Shown here: positions 17,541 through 26,822 of the stretch, in pieces
Layout of the letters: every line of letters starts with the position of its first letter
How positions within the stretch are numbered: the first letter of the stretch is position 1
Assembly (NCBI GenBank): GCA_017435485.1
Contig: JAFSEY010000011.1
Span: 20,423 to 84,422, forward strand
DNA: 64,000 nucleotides
Source: Bacilli bacterium
Lineage (GTDB): Bacteria > Bacillota_I > Bacilli_A > RF39 > UBA660
Direction of reading: 5' to 3'
Program-made: the position numbers and the translations under genes
The notes under the pieces: generated by a model
Told to the model about the DNA's origin: nothing
Databases searched by the model: none
What the model saw: only the letters and a program-made list of their open reading frames with translations

Positions 17541-17569
17541 ATAAAATCCAAAGTTTAAGGTGAGATCAA

Positions 17570-18436
17570 ATGGACTCAAGAAATAAAGATTTACTTGCAA
17601 CAATAGAATTATATAAATCTATGCAAAAATTGTGTTACAATGGCTATAAATTTTTTGACTATGGAGCTGTTTACCAACAAACAAATGAAAATATGGTTAA
17701 GCTATTCAAGCAAATAAATTTAAAAAAAGTAAACAATGCTTTAACGGTAACATCAAGTGGAGACCAAGTATTAAATCTTCTTTCCCAAGGTGTTACGAAC
17801 ATAGATACTTTTGATACTAATCGTTTAACTGAATATTATGCTTTGGGATTTAAATTAGTTGCAGCACAATGCTTAAATATAGAACAATTTTTAAAATTGT
17901 TTAAAGAATCTAATTCAAGGGAAAGTTTAGAATTGCAAAAGTATGTAATTTCTTGCTCTTCGGGTGAATATAGATGGTTTTGGGAAAGCTTTATTGATTT
18001 TCTGGATAATGAAAAGAAAGACCATAGCGGAGTATTTGAAATATGTCGCAAAAAAGTAGAAAGTCATACAGATAATAATGTTTATTTACAAACTTTGGAA
18101 TTGTACGACGAAACGAAAAAGAACTTAAATAATGCTAATATTACCTTTAATCAATTAAATATAACGGATTTACCAAATGAATTAGGGACTTATGATTTTA
18201 TTTATTTATCAAATATTATTGAGTATCGTCAAAAAATATTTGGTCCAACCGATTTGGTAACAGATGTTATCAAACTAATCGAATCTATTTATAATCATAA
18301 TTTAAATTCAAAAGGAGAATTGTTCTATTTATATGTAATATTTCGAAATTATCAAGAAGTCATGAATAATATTAAAATAGCTAAAACAATCATTTATAAA
18401 GACAAAAACTTAATTGCTTTAAGCTTAAAAAAATAA
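17570..18436 (+). CDS. Array gene 4: DUF3419/BtaA-like protein
   Basis: 288 residues, mixed character: TSSGDQ at 61-66 (class B-like Q, with T in place of L before it) within a class A background. QTNE (37-40), TFDTNRLTEYYALGFKLVAA with D82, YRWFW, and IYLSNIIEY. AAGGTGAG precedes ATG 17570. The C-terminus ends IALSLKK. It opens a new transcription group with its own promoter. Confidence 0.85.
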   Translation: MDSRNKDLLATIELYKSMQKLCYNGYKFFDYGAVYQQTNENMVKLFKQINLKKVNNALTVTSSGDQVLNLLSQGVTNIDTFDTNRLTEYYALGFKLVAAQCLNIEQFLKLFKESNSRESLELQKYVISCSSGEYRWFWESFIDFLDNEKKDHSGVFEICRKKVESHTDNNVYLQTLELYDETKKNLNNANITFNQLNITDLPNELGTYDFIYLSNIIEYRQKIFGPTDLVTDVIKLIESIYNHNLNSKGELFYLYVIFRNYQEVMNNIKIAKTIIYKDKNLIALSLKK

Positions 18437-18449
18437 AGGATGTGAGAAT

Positions 18450-19328
18450 ATGGAAAATATTTGTCAGTGGGAAAAAGATTTGCGCGAGATAATATCTCGT
18501 GGACAGGATATTTTTGTTAATTATCAAGAGTATTCTAAATGCTATCCATTTACGAACGAGAGACTAAGTGACTTAATGTATTTATTGAACACAAGTGGAG
18601 TATACAATGCGTTATGTGTCTTATCTAGTGGAGATCATGTTTTTAATTTGATTAGCAAAGGTATAATTAACATCGATACATTTGATACTAATCGATTAAC
18701 AGAATATTATGCCTTAGGTTTTAAAAAGACTGCATTGCAGAATTTAAAATATCAAGAATTTTGTGATTACTTTTTTGGACCACATTATCAAAGGGAAAAA
18801 ACAAAACCAATAGAAAACTATGTTATTGAACATATGCCGCAACAATATAGGGCGTTTTGGCAAGGATATATAAATAACTTAGAAGAAAGAAAAAAAGATA
18901 ATAAAGGCATATTTGAGCTTCTTACTTTTCTCGGATTTGATACAGCAATAGAATATAATAAATATTTATCTAGTGAGATAGAATATAATAATTTGCAAAA
19001 GAACTTAGAAAAAGCAAATATAAGTTTCTCTCCAATTAACATAAAAAAAGTATGGCATAGTATGGGAAAATATGATTTAATATTGCTTTCAAATGTTATA
19101 CAGGCAATGAGAAAACCTTTATTTGGGAAAGCAATTAATATTGCCGATAAGATTTATAAACATAATTTAAATGAAAATGGCGAAATGATATATTTATATG
19201 AATTTGTTGATCCAGATTTTTTTAGGAAAGATGAAGTTATATTAGCCAGAACTTTAAAGGGCAATGATATCAAATACTTATTAAATGGTAGTTATGCTAC
19301 TGGAAAGAAAAAAGTAGCAATTAGGTAA
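18450..19328 (+). CDS. Array gene 5: DUF3419/BtaA-like protein
   Basis: 292 residues, class A. FTNE (34-37), LCVLSSGDH ending at 63, TFDTNRLTEYYALGFKKTAL with D79, YRAFW, and ILLSNVIQAM in the distal motif. AAAGGATGTGAG precedes ATG 18450, 13 bases after gene 4. The C-terminus GKKKVAIR is basic as in the other members. Confidence 0.85.
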   Translation: MENICQWEKDLREIISRGQDIFVNYQEYSKCYPFTNERLSDLMYLLNTSGVYNALCVLSSGDHVFNLISKGIINIDTFDTNRLTEYYALGFKKTALQNLKYQEFCDYFFGPHYQREKTKPIENYVIEHMPQQYRAFWQGYINNLEERKKDNKGIFELLTFLGFDTAIEYNKYLSSEIEYNNLQKNLEKANISFSPINIKKVWHSMGKYDLILLSNVIQAMRKPLFGKAINIADKIYKHNLNENGEMIYLYEFVDPDFFRKDEVILARTLKGNDIKYLLNGSYATGKKKVAIR

Positions 19329-19332
19329 TATT

Positions 19333-20211
19333 ATGATAACTATCATTAATAATGAACAGCGTCAAAAAGACTTAAATCAAATACCAGAATTTATAAATGA
19401 TAGTGAGTTTGATTATAAATTTCAAGAGTATTCTGCGATTTATTATCTTACTAATGAAAAGTTAGCAAATTTATATAATGAAATTAATTTTACAAAATAT
19501 AAGACAGCTTTAACAGTTTTATCAAGTGGCGATCAAACTTTTAATTTAATATTAGAAGGCGTAGAAAGAATAGATACCTTTGATTGTAATCGGTTGGCAG
19601 AATATTATGCGTTAGGTTTTAAAAAAACCGCAATTCAATGCTTAGATTATAAAGATTTTACCAATTTATTTTATCTTCGTCAGAAAAAGCTATATGACTT
19701 AGAAAGCGAAGTAATAAAACATATGCCAAAAGAATATAAAATTTTTTGGAAAACTTATCGGGAAGTATATAGACAATATTATCCTTATCCTAGTGTATTA
19801 GGCTTGGCTAAAGAACATAATTTTCCTAATGGAAATAATATTTATTTTAGTAAAGAAAGTTATAAATATTTGCAAAAAAGATTAAATGATGTATTAATTA
19901 CATTTAGTTATGCAGAAGTTAAACAATTACCTGAGGCGTTTGGTCAATATGATTTTATATATTTATCTAATATTCTATCATATGATCACTGGGTATTTAA
20001 TAGCAAAGATAGGGAATGTTTAGCAGAGCAGTATGCTAAGTTTGTTTTAGATATTTATACAAAAAATTTAAATCCGAATGGACTTTTAATATATAATTAT
20101 GGATTTAATGGTTTAATAGACAAGTATTGTAGTAATGAAATTGTAGAAAGAAAAGTCACTTATGATTTAGAAAAGTTAGATAGAGCATACGGGTTAAGAA
20201 AACTTAAATAG
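19333..20211 (+). CDS. Array gene 6: DUF3419/BtaA-like protein
   Basis: 292 residues. LTNE (39-42), LSSGDQ (63-68), TFDCNRLAEYYALGFKKTAI with D84; T is replaced by A in the EYY block. YKIFW and IYLSNILSYD follow. Only four bases separate it from gene 5, and the ribosome site is weak (AGGTAA), so coupling to gene 5 is likely. Ends YGLRKLK. Confidence 0.84.
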   Translation: MITIINNEQRQKDLNQIPEFINDSEFDYKFQEYSAIYYLTNEKLANLYNEINFTKYKTALTVLSSGDQTFNLILEGVERIDTFDCNRLAEYYALGFKKTAIQCLDYKDFTNLFYLRQKKLYDLESEVIKHMPKEYKIFWKTYREVYRQYYPYPSVLGLAKEHNFPNGNNIYFSKESYKYLQKRLNDVLITFSYAEVKQLPEAFGQYDFIYLSNILSYDHWVFNSKDRECLAEQYAKFVLDIYTKNLNPNGLLIYNYGFNGLIDKYCSNEIVERKVTYDLEKLDRAYGLRKLK

Positions 20212-20224
20212 AAAGGTGAATATT

Positions 20225-21121
20225 ATGTTAAGCTTAGAAGAACAAAGACAAGTCGACATTCAAAAAGTTTTAGAAATATATGGAAAAGCCGATATTTCTT
20301 TAACTGGTACTTTTTTTGAGGAATATTCTCGTTTCTATGATTTTACTAATGAAAAACTATTTGCTTTATTTGAATTACTAAAATTAAATGGAAAAGAATC
20401 TGCTTTAACAGTTTTATCAAGTGGAGATCATGTATTTAATTTAATATTACAAGGAATTAATACTGTTACGACATTTGATTGTAATCGTTTAACAGAATAT
20501 TATGCTCTAGGATTTAAAAAAACCGCTATTGAAATACTTAATTATGAACAATTTATTGAATTATTTTGTCCGTATGGATATTCGGCAGTGTCATCTAAAT
20601 TAAATGAATTAGAAAAAGAAGTTATCAAAAATATGCCTCTTGCTTATCGGAAATTTTGGGAAAGCTTTTTAAATATGCGTAGAGAATATGAATATAATCC
20701 GAGTGTTTTTCATTTGACGTATTCAACTAGTAACTTTGCAAAAGCACTCAGCAATAATAAATATCTTTTAAATGCAGAAATGTATAACGCTTTAAAAAGG
20801 AAAATATCAAACGCCAAAATTGAATTTGTTGCTACTAATATAACTGATGTTCCAAAATTATTCGGAAGATACGATTATATAGATTTTTCGAATGTATTAT
20901 ACTTTTATCAAGGGATATTTCCTGAAGAAAGTGCAAAAAAAGCTATTAATCTTGTCAAATCAGTTTATGAAAACAACCTCAACAAAGATGGATTGTTTAA
21001 ATATTATTATAATTTTGATGGAGTGAGAACTTTTCCTAAATTTGGTAGCAATATAGAAAAAGAATATGTTTTAGATTCTGATACAACTTCAATTTTAAAA
21101 AGAACAATAAATATGGATTAA
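20225..21121 (+). CDS. Array gene 7: DUF3419/BtaA-like protein
   Basis: 298 residues, class A. FTNE (40-43), LSSGDH (64-69), TTFDCNRLTEYYALGFKKTAI with D85, YRKFW, and IDFSNVLYFY, where F replaces the usual L before SN. ATG 20225 follows AAAGGTGA; the in-frame GTG 20216 is part of that site. Ends SILKRTINMD, without the common GLKK tail. A 109-base gap follows. Confidence 0.84.
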   Translation: MLSLEEQRQVDIQKVLEIYGKADISLTGTFFEEYSRFYDFTNEKLFALFELLKLNGKESALTVLSSGDHVFNLILQGINTVTTFDCNRLTEYYALGFKKTAIEILNYEQFIELFCPYGYSAVSSKLNELEKEVIKNMPLAYRKFWESFLNMRREYEYNPSVFHLTYSTSNFAKALSNNKYLLNAEMYNALKRKISNAKIEFVATNITDVPKLFGRYDYIDFSNVLYFYQGIFPEESAKKAINLVKSVYENNLNKDGLFKYYYNFDGVRTFPKFGSNIEKEYVLDSDTTSILKRTINMD

Positions 21122-21230
21122 AAAATAACTTGCGAATTTCAATAACATGCTTTAAGATATAACGCACCAGTAATAACAAAGATTAATTTATTTGAAAGAC
21201 CTACAGTTTTATTTTAGGGGGAGTAAAGTT

Positions 21231-22154
21231 ATGGTAATATCACAACAGCGTAGATTTGACTTAGAAAATACGATTAAAATATATTTAGAAGGTTATCAAA
21301 ATGGATATTTTGGAGTTAATGATGATTTTATAGAATATGCTAGTTTCTATCATTTGACTAATGAACCTGTTAATAAAATATTTAGTGAAATCGTTTTGAA
21401 TGAGATTCAAAAAGCTTTAAGCGTTCTAGCTAGCGGGGATCAAGTATTTCATATGATTAGTGGCGGGGTTCAAAATATTGATAGCTTTGATATAAATCGC
21501 TTAACAGAATATTATGCCCTAGGATTTAAAAAGCGCGCAATAGAATGTTTAAATTATTATGAATTTATGAAGTTGTTTGAGTATTATAAAGACTGGGAAC
21601 TCGAACGGCATTTTAGCGAAAATAAAGACATAGAAAAGTATGTAATTGAAAATATGGAGGAAGAATACAAATGGTTTTGGAATGAATTCCTTTATGCCGC
21701 AAAAGAAAAAGGATTTGAAGCAAGTATATTTCATTTATCTTGTGAAGCTGATCTTATTGATAGGCAAAATACAAAAAACAATTTATATATGAAAGATGAA
21801 AGTGAGTATATTAACCTACAAAGAAGACTGAAGGAAGTTAATATATCATATAAGTATTGCTCAATAATGGATGTTCCAACTACATTTACTAAATATGATT
21901 TGATATATCTTTCTAATATTATGGATTATTATCGTTCTTTTTATGGAAATAATAATAGACCAATGGATGATGCTAGAAATTTAATTAAAGCCATTTACAC
22001 CCAAAATTTAAATCCAAATGGCGAAATAATATTAACGGAAATGCAAAGAAAATTTTCACCCAATGAATTTTTAAAAGAAATGATTAATCATCCGATCATT
22101 AATAATTGTCTATTTACAGCTTATGGAATAAAAAAGAAGCGAAAATTAAAGTAA
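21231..22154 (+). CDS. Array gene 8: DUF3419/BtaA-like protein, class B
   Basis: 307 residues and the first fully class B member: MVISQQRR N-terminus, LTNE (42-45), LASGDQ (66-71), SFDINRLTEYYALGFKKRAI with D87, VIENMEEEYKWFW near 140, SIFHL, and IYLSNIMDYY. ATG 21231 follows AGGGGGA. No clear promoter is seen in the gap before it, so it may be read from the gene 4 promoter. Ends YGIKKKRKLK. Confidence 0.85.
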   Translation: MVISQQRRFDLENTIKIYLEGYQNGYFGVNDDFIEYASFYHLTNEPVNKIFSEIVLNEIQKALSVLASGDQVFHMISGGVQNIDSFDINRLTEYYALGFKKRAIECLNYYEFMKLFEYYKDWELERHFSENKDIEKYVIENMEEEYKWFWNEFLYAAKEKGFEASIFHLSCEADLIDRQNTKNNLYMKDESEYINLQRRLKEVNISYKYCSIMDVPTTFTKYDLIYLSNIMDYYRSFYGNNNRPMDDARNLIKAIYTQNLNPNGEIILTEMQRKFSPNEFLKEMINHPIINNCLFTAYGIKKKRKLK

Positions 22155-22174
22155 ATAAATAGGGGGCAATACAA

Positions 22175-23068
22175 ATGGTAATATCAGAACAACGACAAGA
22201 AGATTTACATAAAGCTATTGATTTATATTTAAAAATATATCAAGAAGGAAAAGTAGAATTAAAAAGCGAATTTTCAAAATATTCAGGCTATTATTATATA
22301 ACAAATGAACCTATACGTGATATATTTGACATAAGAACAAAATATGAAAATAAAAAAATTTTAAGTGTATTAGCAGGTGGAGATCATATATTTGAAATGA
22401 TATTTAAAGGAGCTAGTAATGTAGATACCTTTGATATTAATGCTTTATTGGAATATTACACAATTGGATTTAAAAAAAGAGCAATAGAGTGTTTAGCTTA
22501 TCAAGAATATCTTGATTTGTTTGATTTTTCATATGATGGACTAGAAAATAAATATTATAATATAAAAACTGAAATAGAAGACTATGTTGTTAAAAATATG
22601 GATGAAGAATATAGCTGGTTTTGGAAAGAAGTTAAACGTATTTTAAAAGAGTATGGATATGAAGCAAGTGTATTTCATTTTGCTTTAAATATTAAACAAA
22701 AAGATTTTAATAAACCAAGCTTTTTAAAAAGTGAAGATAACTATAAAATTCTTCAAAATAAATTAAAATCTACAACTATAAATTTTCAACAAGCGAATAT
22801 AATAGAACTACGAATAAAATTTCCTAAATATGATTTAATCTATTTATCAAATATCTTAGATTATAGGGAACAAGAATATGCTAAAACACTATTAACTGAT
22901 ATATATAATAATAACTTATATAAAAATGGCCAAATAATATTTACAGATTTATGTAGCTATTTTGACGAAGAAATATACGAATCAGTTCCAGGCGCAGAAA
23001 AAATTAAAAGATGGTTTGATAATCCAGGCCTTCCTTGTTATGGCTTAAAAAAGAGGAGGATTAAATGA
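22175..23068 (+). CDS. Array gene 9: DUF3419/BtaA-like protein with altered core
   Basis: 297 residues, class B. Loop AGGDH (67-71) has two glycines. The core is TFDINALLEYYTIGFKKRAI: the otherwise almost invariant R (K in two members) after N is A90, and T is L. ITNE (42-45), YSWFW, SVFHF, and IYLSNILDYR are intact. AGGGGGC precedes ATG 22175. It overlaps gene 10 by ATGA. Ends YGLKKRRIK. The changed residues could alter substrate or activity. Confidence 0.84.
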   Translation: MVISEQRQEDLHKAIDLYLKIYQEGKVELKSEFSKYSGYYYITNEPIRDIFDIRTKYENKKILSVLAGGDHIFEMIFKGASNVDTFDINALLEYYTIGFKKRAIECLAYQEYLDLFDFSYDGLENKYYNIKTEIEDYVVKNMDEEYSWFWKEVKRILKEYGYEASVFHFALNIKQKDFNKPSFLKSEDNYKILQNKLKSTTINFQQANIIELRIKFPKYDLIYLSNILDYREQEYAKTLLTDIYNNNLYKNGQIIFTDLCSYFDEEIYESVPGAEKIKRWFDNPGLPCYGLKKRRIK

Positions 23069-24000
23069 TTAGAACTGAACAACGTGAAATAGATTTAGAA
23101 AATGCAATTAATTTGTACGTTAATAAATTTGAAAAAAGTAGTCCATCCAATTTTGATGAATATTCACCTTATTATATATTTACTAATGAACCATTACAAC
23201 AACTGATCGATTTAATTGACTTATCTACATATAAAAAATGTTTATCAGTTTTATCGGGCGGAGATATCGCATTTTCCTTAATTAATGCAGGTTTTAAGCA
23301 AGTGGACACATTTGATATAAATAGATTAACAGAGTATTTTGTTCTAGGATTTAAAAAAAGAGCAATAGAACTTTTGTCATATGAGCAATTTTTAGAACTA
23401 TTTAATTATGACTTTCATGCACTTTTTAATAACCAATTCGGAACAAACCAAACATTAGAAAATTATGTGATAAGTAATTTAGATAAGGATTACAAAAATT
23501 TTTGGATGGAATATAAATATGGATTAAAAGAAAAAGGATATAATTCCAGTGTATTTCATATGGGAGTAAATTATATTTTAAAAGATATTAAATACCGTAA
23601 ACAATTATCTTATCTAAACTGCGCAGAAGACTATAAAACTTTTCAAAAAAAATTAATTGATTCAACAATAAATTTTGAACCATTAGATATAAAAGATATT
23701 CCACAAAAACTTAATAGTTATGATTTTATACATCTTTCTAATATTTTAGATTATTCCTATTTGCTATATCCTGATAGTAGAAAAGCTGTTAATGAAGGAA
23801 TTAAACTATTGACTGAAATTTATAATAAAAATTTAACAAGTGAAGGCTTGATAATTATTACAGCCATATTACCACGTTTTATTAGTTCATTAGTATGGAA
23901 TTGTAATTATGCTGGTCTACTAAAAAAATATTCTATAAAAAATTTTTACGAAATAGAAACTTATGAAATTAAGAAAAAAAGGAACATAGTTTTAAAGTAA
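23065..24000 (+). CDS. Array gene 10: DUF3419/BtaA-like protein
   Basis: 311 residues, class B. Loop LSGGDI (63-68) is unique in ending with I. FTNE (39-42), TFDINRLTEYFVLGFKKRAI with D84, YKNFW, SVFHM, and IHLSNILDYS follow. AGGAGG in the end of gene 9 precedes ATG 23065. Ends YEIKKKRNIVLK. No terminator follows, but a promoter lies in the 63-base gap to gene 11. Confidence 0.85.
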   Translation: MIRTEQREIDLENAINLYVNKFEKSSPSNFDEYSPYYIFTNEPLQQLIDLIDLSTYKKCLSVLSGGDIAFSLINAGFKQVDTFDINRLTEYFVLGFKKRAIELLSYEQFLELFNYDFHALFNNQFGTNQTLENYVISNLDKDYKNFWMEYKYGLKEKGYNSSVFHMGVNYILKDIKYRKQLSYLNCAEDYKTFQKKLIDSTINFEPLDIKDIPQKLNSYDFIHLSNILDYSYLLYPDSRKAVNEGIKLLTEIYNKNLTSEGLIIITAILPRFISSLVWNCNYAGLLKKYSIKNFYEIETYEIKKKRNIVLK

Positions 24001-24006
24001 AATATC

Positions 24007-24035
24007 TTGTTATTTAATTAAAAGCGATATATAAT
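24007..24035 (+). promoter_or_regulatory. Promoter of array genes 11-15
   Basis: TTGTTA (24007-24012), 17 bases, TATAAT (24030-24035), followed by GAGGGGGAT and ATG 24064. Confidence 0.75.
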
Positions 24036-24063
24036 ATGAACTTAAATCAAGAGGGGGATTTAA

Positions 24064-24978
24064 ATGGCTATATCAGAGCAAAGAGAAAAAGACTTAAAAA
24101 ACACTATAGATTTATATTTAAATTTTTATAAAGACAAGAAAAAAGATCGTTTAGATGATTTTGTTGAGTACGCTGGTTTTTATCATATTACTAATGAAAA
24201 AGCTAGTGAAATAATCGAAAAAACAACAGTTACTGATAAGATGAAAGCTTTATGTGTTTTAGCTGGAGGAGATCAAGTTTTTAATTTAATTAATGCAGGT
24301 ATAAAAAATATAGAAACTTTTGATATCAACAGATTAACGGAGTATTACGCTCTAGGATTTAAAAAAAGAGCAATAGAGTGTTTAAGTTATGAAGAATATA
24401 TTAAGTTATTAAGCTATTACCGAGGATGGTATGTAAAAACTCATCATAATTTACAACCTGAAATAGAAAAATATGTTATTGAAAATATGGAAGAAGAATA
24501 TAAATGGTTTTGGCAACAATTTAAGTATGCATTGCAACAAGAAGGTTGTAACCCTAGTATTTTTCATTTATCGATTGGTTCAGGTGAAAAAAACATAACT
24601 AAAAACATTTATGCAAAAGACGAAGAAACATATAAAAAATTTCAAAAGCTATTAAGAGAGGCTAAGATAACATTCACTCAATCTTCCATAACTGAGCTTC
24701 CAGAAAAGTTTGGTTTATATGATTTAGTTTATTTATCAAATATTCTGGATTATCCAAGAGATTTTTATGGTGACAAAGAAAACCCTTTATATTCCGCTTT
24801 AGAGTTATTAAATAGAATTTATGAGCAAAATCTAAATTGTCCTGGGGAAATATTAATGACTTACTTGACAGGATCATTTATCCCTTCGCTTTGTAAAAAT
24901 AAGTATTATCAAAATAATTTTGAAGAAATTATTCTTGACTCTGAAAGAGAACATGCCTATAAAGTATTAAAAAAATAA
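24064..24978 (+). CDS. Array gene 11: DUF3419/BtaA-like protein
   Basis: 304 residues, class B. MAISEQREKD start, ITNE (42-45), LAGGDQ (66-71), ETFDINRLTEYYALGFKKRAI with D87, VIENMEEEYKWFW, SIFHL, and VYLSNILDYP. GAGGGGGAT gives a strong ribosome site. It opens the third group. Ends YKVLKK. Close in wording to genes 8, 14 and 17. Confidence 0.86.
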   Translation: MAISEQREKDLKNTIDLYLNFYKDKKKDRLDDFVEYAGFYHITNEKASEIIEKTTVTDKMKALCVLAGGDQVFNLINAGIKNIETFDINRLTEYYALGFKKRAIECLSYEEYIKLLSYYRGWYVKTHHNLQPEIEKYVIENMEEEYKWFWQQFKYALQQEGCNPSIFHLSIGSGEKNITKNIYAKDEETYKKFQKLLREAKITFTQSSITELPEKFGLYDLVYLSNILDYPRDFYGDKENPLYSALELLNRIYEQNLNCPGEILMTYLTGSFIPSLCKNKYYQNNFEEIILDSEREHAYKVLKK

Positions 24979-24991
24979 TGGAAGTGACAAT

Positions 24992-25891
24992 ATGACTATA
25001 TCAGAACAAAGAAGAAAAGATTTAGAAAATGCAATAAACTTATATGATATACAAAAGAATGACCAAGTAAAAGCACTTGATTTTAGTGCTTATAATAAAT
25101 TTTATAAAATGACAAATGAAAATTTATTGCAGGCATATAAAACCGTTGAAGCATCATCCTCAACAAAAGCTTTGACAATTTTAGCTAGTGGAGATCAAGC
25201 ATTTAATTTGATAAACAAAGGAGTAATTAATGTTGACTGTTTTGATGTTAATCGGTTGACGGAATACTATGCATTAGGCTTTAAAAAAAGAGCAATAGAA
25301 TGTTTGACATATAAACAATTCATAGATTTATTTAGTGCTCCTAAAAATTATCAAGAAATAGAGAGTTATGTTATTGAAAACATGGATGATATATATAAAT
25401 GGTTTTGGAGTGAATATAAATTCAGATTAAAGGAACAAGGCTATAGCTCAAGTATCTTTGATTTATCTATAGTCGTAAAAAAACATATTTGTCAGCAAGA
25501 TATTAACAGCTATTTAGCAAGTGAAAAGGATTTTCTTGAGTTTAAACAAAAACTTGCTAATACTAATATAAACTTCTACAATGCTAACGTAAAGGATTTA
25601 CCAGAAAAATTTGGATTATATGATTTAATATATTTATCTAATGTTTTTGATTATTATGACGATATTTTATATCCGGAATATCCAAATGGAATGGCTTTGC
25701 GAAAAACGATAGAATTAATAAAACAAATATTTGAGATGAATTTAACGAAGCATGGAGAAATGATTTTCAGTCATTTTGATGACTTCTTTGTTAAACAGTT
25801 ATTTTTAGAACAAATAATAAATTCCCAAAAAAAGACATATTATACATCAGCTTATTTTCCACATGTTAGGGGATTAAAAAAGGAGAAGTGA
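24992..25891 (+). CDS. Array gene 12: DUF3419/BtaA-like protein
   Basis: 299 residues, class B. MTISEQRRKD start, MTNE (40-43), LASGDQ (64-69), CFDVNRLTEYYALGFKKRAI with D85, YKWFW, SIFDL, and IYLSNVFDYY. GGAAGTGAC is the ribosome site; the same AAGTGACAATATG start context recurs at gene 13, four bases after this stop. Ends RGLKKEK. Confidence 0.85.
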   Translation: MTISEQRRKDLENAINLYDIQKNDQVKALDFSAYNKFYKMTNENLLQAYKTVEASSSTKALTILASGDQAFNLINKGVINVDCFDVNRLTEYYALGFKKRAIECLTYKQFIDLFSAPKNYQEIESYVIENMDDIYKWFWSEYKFRLKEQGYSSSIFDLSIVVKKHICQQDINSYLASEKDFLEFKQKLANTNINFYNANVKDLPEKFGLYDLIYLSNVFDYYDDILYPEYPNGMALRKTIELIKQIFEMNLTKHGEMIFSHFDDFFVKQLFLEQIINSQKKTYYTSAYFPHVRGLKKEK

Positions 25892-25895
25892 CAAT

Positions 25896-26822
25896 ATGAT
25901 CTCAAAAGAACGAAGCGTTGAAATACTTAATGATTTAAACGAAGCTATAAAGTTATATCAAATAATAAAAAATGATGAAGCACCAGGGAATGCCGAATAT
26001 TGTGATTATCATCCGTTTTATGAAAATACAAATGAACATTTAGCGCATTTACTAAAACCTCTTGCAATCCCTTCAGACAGTAAAATATTAACTATATTAG
26101 CCAGCGGAGATCAACCTTTTAATTTTATTAACAAAGGAATAACAAGTATTGATACTTTTGATATAAATAAACTAACAGAATATTATGCTCTAGGTTTTAA
26201 GAGAACAGCGATTCTTACCTTAACTTACGAACAATATTTAAAATTATTTAGTTACTTTAGTGATGACGAAACAAGAAGGATGGAAGACTTTATTATCAGC
26301 AGTATGCCAGAGGATTACAAATATTTTTGGACAGAATATAAATACGCCTTAAAAGAATTAGGGTATAAAGGCAGTGTTTTTGGTATATCAATTAGAGATA
26401 TAAAAGATGAAGAAAATTATTTAAGAAACAACTACTTATTAAATGCAAAAGTTTATAAAGAATTTCAACAAAAATTACTTAATGCTAAAATAAATTTTAC
26501 TCATGCTAATGTAACAGAACTACCAACAAAATTTTCTCAATACAATTTAGTATATCTATCTAATGTTATGGATTATTATAAAACCGTATTATATGCAGAC
26601 ATACCACCACAAGAAGCGTTATTAAAAGCAGTTGAATTAACAAAAGAAATATATGCCAAAAATGTTTTAAATCCCGGAGAGTTAATGTTTAGTTTCTTTG
26701 GTACAGGATATGCCAACGAAGTATTTATTGATCCAACTGTTGAAGGACAAAAACACATGTACTACGCGCCATATACTTACCCAAGTCATAGAGGGTTAAA
26801 AAAAGGTAAGGGCTTATGGTAA
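25896..26822 (+). CDS. Array gene 13: DUF3419/BtaA-like protein
   Basis: 308 residues, class B and nearest to gene 12, with which it shares the C-terminal YxxPxxRGLKK ending. NTNE (44-47), LASGDQ (68-73), TFDINKLTEYYALGFKRTAI with D89 (R replaced by K), YKYFW, SVFGI, and VYLSNVMDYY. It overlaps gene 14 by seven bases. Confidence 0.85.
   Translation: MISKERSVEILNDLNEAIKLYQIIKNDEAPGNAEYCDYHPFYENTNEHLAHLLKPLAIPSDSKILTILASGDQPFNFINKGITSIDTFDINKLTEYYALGFKRTAILTLTYEQYLKLFSYFSDDETRRMEDFIISSMPEDYKYFWTEYKYALKELGYKGSVFGISIRDIKDEENYLRNNYLLNAKVYKEFQQKLLNAKINFTHANVTELPTKFSQYNLVYLSNVMDYYKTVLYADIPPQEALLKAVELTKEIYAKNVLNPGELMFSFFGTGYANEVFIDPTVEGQKHMYYAPYTYPSHRGLKKGKGLW

Noticed and set aside
17836..19042. 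Minus-strand open frames inside array genes 4 and 5
   Set aside because: They are shadows of conserved plus-strand coding, with no ribosome sites and AT-rich composition-driven residues.
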